A DNA stretch of 64,000 nucleotides from JAWWOW01 sp033851265 (GTDB lineage: Bacteria; Actinomycetota; Actinomycetes; JAWWOW01): assembly GCA_033851265.1 (NCBI GenBank), contig JAWWOW010000025.1:1-64000 (forward strand), read 5' to 3'. The position numbers and the translations under genes are program-made. This document shows positions 60,256 to 64,000 of this stretch, piece by piece (position 1 is the first letter of the stretch; the number at the start of each line of letters is the position of its first letter). The notes beneath the pieces were generated by a model, which was not told the DNA's origin, searched no databases, and worked only from the letters and a program-made list of their open reading frames with translations.

Positions 60256-61397
60256 CCGTGTCCACGGACTACTACGCCGTCCTCGGCGTGCGCTCTGACG
60301 CGAACCCGGACGACATCAAGAAGGCCTACCGTCGCCTCGCCCGTGAGCTGCACCCCGACGTCAACAGCGCGCCGGATGCGGAGGAGCGCTTCAAGAACGT
60401 GTCGCGTGCCTATGAAGTGCTCTCCGACCCGGAAAAGCGACGCATCCACGATCTCGGGGGCGATCCGTTTGGCGCTGGCGGGATGGGCGGAGCCGGTGGC
60501 TTCACGGCCGGGTTCGGTCTCGGTGACCTGTTCGACGCGTTCCTCGGCGGCACATCGTCACGCGGCCCACGGCCGCGAACCCGACCGGGCGCGGACGCGC
60601 TCATCAGGATCGACCTCGAAATGGCGGAGACGGCGTTCGGTGCGACGCGCGACATCGTCGTCGACACCGCGCTGACCTGTCACAGCTGCGGTGGCGCGGG
60701 CACGGCAAGCGGCACCCATCCCGCGACCTGCGGCACCTGCAATGGCCGCGGCGAAGTCAGTCAGGTCAGCCGGTCCTTCCTGGGTCAGGTCATGACGTCG
60801 CGTGCATGCCCTGAATGCGGAGGCACCGGCACCGTCATTCCGCATCCGTGCCCTGAGTGCGCGGGTGACGGTCGCGTGCGCGCCCGCCGCACGCTTGCGG
60901 TGAAAGTCCCGCCCGGTGTCGAGCACGGCATGCGCATCCGGCTGTCGGGTGAGGGCGAAGTCGGTCCCGGCGGCGGCCCACCCGGCGACCTCTATGTCGA
61001 GGTCAATGAGCTGCCACATGCGGTGCTGCAGCGAAACGGTGAAGACCTGCACTGTCAGGTGACACTGCCGATGACTGCGGCGGCGCTCGGCACAACCATC
61101 AAAGTGCCAGCGCTCGACGGTGAAGAAGAGCTCGAAATCCGGCCCGGCGCGCAGTCCGGTCAAGCGTTGACCCTGAAGGGCAAGGGTGTTCCGTTGTTAC
61201 GCGGCAGTGGACGCGGCGACCTCATCGTCCATCTCGCCGTCGCAACACCGTCGAGGCTCGACGGCGAGCAGGAGCGGCTCTTGCGCGACCTTGCGCGGCT
61301 GCGCGGGGAGGAGTCCCCGACCGGACAGTTCGGGTCCGACCAGGAGCAAGGTGGTCTCTTCTCGCGGCTGCGCGACGCCTGGGGCGGGAAGACCTGA
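60252..61397 (+). CDS. dnaJ: Chaperone DnaJ (DnaJ2-type)
   Basis: A 381-residue type I J protein: J domain with HPD (LARELHPDVN, about 29-38), a Gly/Phe region (FGAGGMGGAGGFTAGFG), four zinc-finger CxxCxG repeats (CHSCGGAG, CGTCNGRG, CPECGGTG, CPECAGDG; about 143-205) and the client-binding C-terminal domain. It works with DnaK. Placed in the HrcA/CIRCE operon. Confidence 0.97.
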   Translation: MTVSTDYYAVLGVRSDANPDDIKKAYRRLARELHPDVNSAPDAEERFKNVSRAYEVLSDPEKRRIHDLGGDPFGAGGMGGAGGFTAGFGLGDLFDAFLGGTSSRGPRPRTRPGADALIRIDLEMAETAFGATRDIVVDTALTCHSCGGAGTASGTHPATCGTCNGRGEVSQVSRSFLGQVMTSRACPECGGTGTVIPHPCPECAGDGRVRARRTLAVKVPPGVEHGMRIRLSGEGEVGPGGGPPGDLYVEVNELPHAVLQRNGEDLHCQVTLPMTAAALGTTIKVPALDGEEELEIRPGAQSGQALTLKGKGVPLLRGSGRGDLIVHLAVATPSRLDGEQERLLRDLARLRGEESPTGQFGSDQEQGGLFSRLRDAWGGKT

Positions 61398-61414
61398 GTC
61401 CTCCCGTCTTCCTC

Positions 61415-62131
61415 GTGTCGCGCGAGCGATTGCTCGCGGGAGACGTCGTCCTGTTGGACGGCCCGGAAGGCCACCACGCCGCCACCGTGCGCCGGCTGAC
61501 CGTTGGCGAAACCGTCCGCTTGGTGGACGGCTCCGGTTTGCGCGTGGATGGTGAAGTGACGGCAGTACGCCGTGACGAACTCACCGTGCTCGTGCACACC
61601 CGGACGGAAGAGGCGCCGCCGCAACCACGGCTCGTTGTCGTACAGGCACTGGCAAAAGGTGACCGCGGCGAGCATGCCGTCGAGGGGATGTCAGAGGTCG
61701 GGGTCGACGAGATCGTGCCCTGGTCGGCCGCTCGGTCCATCGTGCAGTGGCGCGACAACAAGCCGCTAGACCGGTGGCGGGCGAAGGCGCGTGAGGCGGC
61801 CAAGCAAGCCCGCCGGTCATGGGTGCCCGTCATCACCGACCCAGCGTCGACCACTGAGGTCGCGGACCGGCTCGCCAACGCGACGTTGGCGGTCGTCTGT
61901 CACGAAGGCGCGGTGAGCCCGTTGACCGAGGCGACGCCACCTGCGGACGGCGAGATCGTTCTCGTCGTCGGCCCCGAGGGCGGGCTCACCGACGACGAGC
62001 TCGCGACATTCGAGAAGTCCGGCGCGTCGGCGTACAGCCTCGGGCCATCGGTGCTTCGCACCTCGACCGCGGGGATCGTTGCAGCTGCGCTGCTGCTGTC
62101 TCGAACGCCGCGGTGGAAGATGGGCGAATAG
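61415..62131 (+). CDS. rsmE: 16S rRNA (uracil-1498-N3) methyltransferase
   Basis: A SPOUT-class methyltransferase: N-terminal PUA-like domain (GHHAATVRRLTVGET, about 21-36) and the trefoil-knot C-terminus with VVGPEGGLTDDELA and LGPSVLRTSTAGIVAAAL. The first normal start is GTG 61415, but the seven codons before it read SPPVFLV, the usual RsmE N-terminus, and begin at CTG 61394, which overlaps the dnaJ stop. The true start may therefore be CTG 61394. It modifies U1498 of 16S rRNA. Confidence 0.93.
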   Translation: MSRERLLAGDVVLLDGPEGHHAATVRRLTVGETVRLVDGSGLRVDGEVTAVRRDELTVLVHTRTEEAPPQPRLVVVQALAKGDRGEHAVEGMSEVGVDEIVPWSAARSIVQWRDNKPLDRWRAKAREAAKQARRSWVPVITDPASTTEVADRLANATLAVVCHEGAVSPLTEATPPADGEIVLVVGPEGGLTDDELATFEKSGASAYSLGPSVLRTSTAGIVAAALLLSRTPRWKMGE

Positions 62132-62135
62132 CGCG

Positions 62136-62516
62136 ATGTCAACGCGGAGCGTGCAGTGGCGCAAAGTGCGCTCATCGTTGATGACGTGCGCCCTGTCGCT
62201 TCCGGAGGCGTACGAAGACCATCCCTGGGGCGAGACCGTCATCAAGGTGAACAAGAAGATTTTCCTGTTCCTCGGCGTCGACGACGGGAGCCATCCACCC
62301 GGCTTCGGGGTGAAGCTCCCCGAGTCGCGCGATCAGGCGCTGGCGGTGCCGGGTGCACAGCCGAGTGGCTACGGCTTGGGCAAGGCAGGCTGGGTCTCGT
62401 TGCAGCTCGAGGAAAAGCTGCCGCCGATCAACGTTCTGCACGACTGGGTGGAGGAGAGCTACCGCGCCGTCGCGCCGAAGAAGCTGGTCAAGGTGCTGGA
62501 CGAGGGCATCGGCTGA
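62136..62516 (+). CDS. MmcQ/YjbR family protein
   Basis: A 126-residue protein of the MmcQ/YjbR family: ALSLPEAYEDHPWGETVIKV, KIFLFLG, a GFGVKLP strand and a C-terminal WVEESYRAVAPKKL. Structures show a cyclic DNA-binding-like fold with unknown role. ATG 62136 lies four bases after the rsmE stop. Confidence 0.85.
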   Translation: MSTRSVQWRKVRSSLMTCALSLPEAYEDHPWGETVIKVNKKIFLFLGVDDGSHPPGFGVKLPESRDQALAVPGAQPSGYGLGKAGWVSLQLEEKLPPINVLHDWVEESYRAVAPKKLVKVLDEGIG

Positions 62517-62529
62517 CAAGTGTTACGTT

Positions 62530-62546
62530 ATACCCCCTATGGGTAT
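62530..62546 (+). promoter_or_regulatory. CsoR/CstR-like palindrome over the DUF4396 start
   Basis: ATACCC-N5-GGGTAT is an exact inverted repeat, like operators of CsoR/RcnR-family copper, nickel or persulfide repressors. It covers the ATG of the DUF4396 gene (62539), so the transcript would be leaderless and the promoter lies in TACGTT just ahead. No csoR gene is present in the window. Confidence 0.5.
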
Positions 62547-63000
62547 CTCATATCTCCGATCTGACCTGACGCGCACCGCTGTCACGGCAACACTGCACTG
62601 CCTGACTGGCTGTGCCATCGGCGAGGTGCTGGGTCTGGCCATTGCGACCGCCGCCGGCTGGAGCAATGCTCCGTCGATCGCGTTGGCGGTCGCACTGGCA
62701 TTCTTCTTCGGCTATTCGCTGACGATGCTGCCGCTGGTGCGGGCCCGGCTGTCTCCCGGCCAGGTGATTCGCATCGCGCTCGCCGCAGACACCGCCTCCA
62801 TAGCCACCATGGAGCTCGTCGATAACGCGTTCGTGCTCGCCGTCCCCGGCGCCATGGCCGCTGGTCTGTCAGACCTGCTCTTCTGGAGCAGCCTCGCCGC
62901 GTCGCTCGTCGTCGCATTCGTGGTGACGGTGCCCGTGAACCGGTGGTTCATCGCCCGCGGTAGAGGCCATGCCGTCGTGCACGAGTACCACCATCACTGA
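62539..63000 (+). CDS. DUF4396 membrane protein
   Basis: A 153-residue protein with four membrane helices and a final HEYHHH, which could bind metal. It matches DUF4396: GCAIGEVLGLAIAT and a TMLPLVRARLSPGQ motif, then SDLLFWSSLAASLVVAF. Members are often close to metal-homeostasis genes. The His cluster and CsoR-like operator support a role with copper or a similar metal. Confidence 0.75.
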   Translation: MGISYLRSDLTRTAVTATLHCLTGCAIGEVLGLAIATAAGWSNAPSIALAVALAFFFGYSLTMLPLVRARLSPGQVIRIALAADTASIATMELVDNAFVLAVPGAMAAGLSDLLFWSSLAASLVVAFVVTVPVNRWFIARGRGHAVVHEYHHH

Positions 63001-63021
63001 CCCACCGAAGGAGATGCGTCG

Positions 63022-63951
63022 TCAACGGACGGTGAACGTCTTGGTGTCGAGGTTGGTGACCGAGCCGTCCTTGGCCGATGCCTCGAACGCCCGGATCTCA
63101 TACGTTCCAGGCACGAGGATCATGGTCAGCTTCCAGTCGCCGCGGCCCGGGCCACCGGTCGTCGCCATCGTGTTCGTGCGCTTGACGACGGTGGCACCAC
63201 GCCGGACCTCGATGCTGACGGTCGCTTCGAACACGGTTGCCTGACCCGAGAATGTCACCGGACTGTTCACCTTCGCGTTCTGAGTCGGCGCGAGAATCCA
63301 GACCGCTCCGAGGACCGTGTATGAGACGCCGCGCTTCTGTGGCTTACTGACGTCGACGCCGAACAACGATGTAACCGGCTTGCCCTCCACGCTGATGAGC
63401 ACCGACTTGATCGTCGTGTCCGCGGCAGTGACGGTGTGCACCAGCTGCTGGATCGACAGCTGGCCGCCCTCGGTCCCACCCTGGAACGGACCATTGACGT
63501 CCTTGCTGAAGTCGACGGTGGCGACCGTCCCGGCTCGCGTGACGCCGCGCACCGTGGTGTTCTCCGGCCACAGGCTGTTGTAGTCCGGATCGGCTGCCTT
63601 CGCGTGCAGCATTTGGTCGACGGCGACAACGGCCTTGTCGGGGTTGCTCGCGGGCGCGTTCGTGCTGTGGAACTCGCGGTAGAGGCGCAGGGCCGTGCCG
63701 GTGTCACCCAAGTAGTACACGGGGACCGTGATCGGTTTGGCTGATACTGCGGGTTGTGAAGGAGTCGGGGTAACAGTCGGAGTCGACGAGGCTGCCGGTG
63801 GCAAGACGTGCGCGCTGTCGTCGTCGTTGCCGGCGAGCGCGAGACCACCGGCGACCCCACCGGCGACCAGCGCTACGGCTGCCGCGACCCCGACTGGCAC
63901 GAGCCAACGGTTGCGCGCCTGGCGTTCTCCGACCCGCTCGCGAATCCTCAT
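63022..63951 (-). CDS. GerMN/Gmad2-domain membrane protein
   Basis: A 309-residue protein with a membrane helix (about 17-39), a Ser/Thr/Pro linker, a GerMN domain (about 75-185; PITVPVYYLGDTGTALRLY) and a C-terminal Ig-like Gmad2 domain (about 210-305; GAVWILAPTQNAKVNSPVTF). Actinobacterial members are linked to sigma factor genes and to spore-like or envelope functions. ATG 63951 has GGGAGGGGAC upstream and is better than 63996. Confidence 0.8.
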   Translation of the reverse strand: MRIRERVGERQARNRWLVPVGVAAAVALVAGGVAGGLALAGNDDDSAHVLPPAASSTPTVTPTPSQPAVSAKPITVPVYYLGDTGTALRLYREFHSTNAPASNPDKAVVAVDQMLHAKAADPDYNSLWPENTTVRGVTRAGTVATVDFSKDVNGPFQGGTEGGQLSIQQLVHTVTAADTTIKSVLISVEGKPVTSLFGVDVSKPQKRGVSYTVLGAVWILAPTQNAKVNSPVTFSGQATVFEATVSIEVRRGATVVKRTNTMATTGGPGRGDWKLTMILVPGTYEIRAFEASAKDGSVTNLDTKTFTVR

Positions 63952-63971
63952 GAGTCCGTCCCCTCCCGGAA

Positions 63972-64000
63972 CTACCTGGTCACCTTCAGCGCGCAAGACA
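63972..64000 (-). CDS. C-terminal end of an upstream gene, cut by window
   Basis: The minus strand here reads SCALKVTR then a stop at 63972, just upstream of the GerMN gene. In relatives a sigma factor gene often sits in this place, but too little is present to assign it. Confidence 0.25.

Overview
The window is chromosomal DNA from a high-GC actinobacterium (Actinomycetota). I cannot name the family. The right half carries a core gene order seen in mycobacteria and relatives (octT-like, degV, comEA, comEC, holA, rpsT, lepA, hemW, hrcA, dnaJ, rsmE), with leuS inserted after octT. GTG starts are frequent, many genes overlap by 4 nt at ATGA/GTGA, and a CIRCE box precedes hrcA.

Left region, about 1-27 kb, is accessory. 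Base composition is visibly less GC-rich, and secreted proteins, lipoproteins, small orphan genes and broken genes abound. It starts with a pair of related membrane-anchored proteins and an ApeA-like anti-phage HEPN protein (2158-3648). A block of secreted proteins and lipoproteins follows (3.9-9.8 kb), with a DUF3892 gene and a hydrolase beside a gene remnant. At 10.8-14.4 kb five plus-strand genes form a tight operon: a heme-oxygenase-like diiron oxidase, a DedA membrane protein, an alpha/beta hydrolase, a hotdog-fold protein and an aspartyl/asparaginyl beta-hydroxylase-type oxygenase. This looks like an uncharacterised small-molecule or lipid pathway and is the best candidate for something new. 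From 15 to 26 kb lies a probable defence island: a restriction-like protein, DNA methyltransferase and membrane HEPN protein in one operon; a SEC-C/HNH-like protein and an endonuclease/exonuclease/phosphatase-family protein; a RelA/SpoT synthetase with a small partner behind a DUF4868 (KwaB-like) chimera; and a DUF3892 plus RNase H pair. Three copies of a small HTH module, intact, fused and decayed, sit between these cassettes.

Middle region, 26-42 kb: two divergent LLM-class flavin oxidoreductases, a 1413-residue beta-helix/Calx-beta surface protein, a NarL-type two-component system, several secreted proteins, a glycosyltransferase/methyltransferase fusion, a DUF2855 protein, a scramblase-like protein and an unusual YidD-domain fusion.

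Right region, 42-64 kb, is housekeeping: an octT-like SGNH acyltransferase, a candidate leucine attenuator before leuS, DNA uptake genes comEA-comEC, holA, rpsT, lepA, hemW, a lipid/glycan group (flippase-like protein, PIG-L deacetylase, GT4 glycosyltransferase, PAP2 phosphatase), hrcA-dnaJ-rsmE, a DUF4396 membrane protein whose start lies in a CsoR-like palindrome, and a GerMN/Gmad2 membrane protein.

No tRNA, rRNA, CRISPR array, complete insertion sequence or integrase was recognised.
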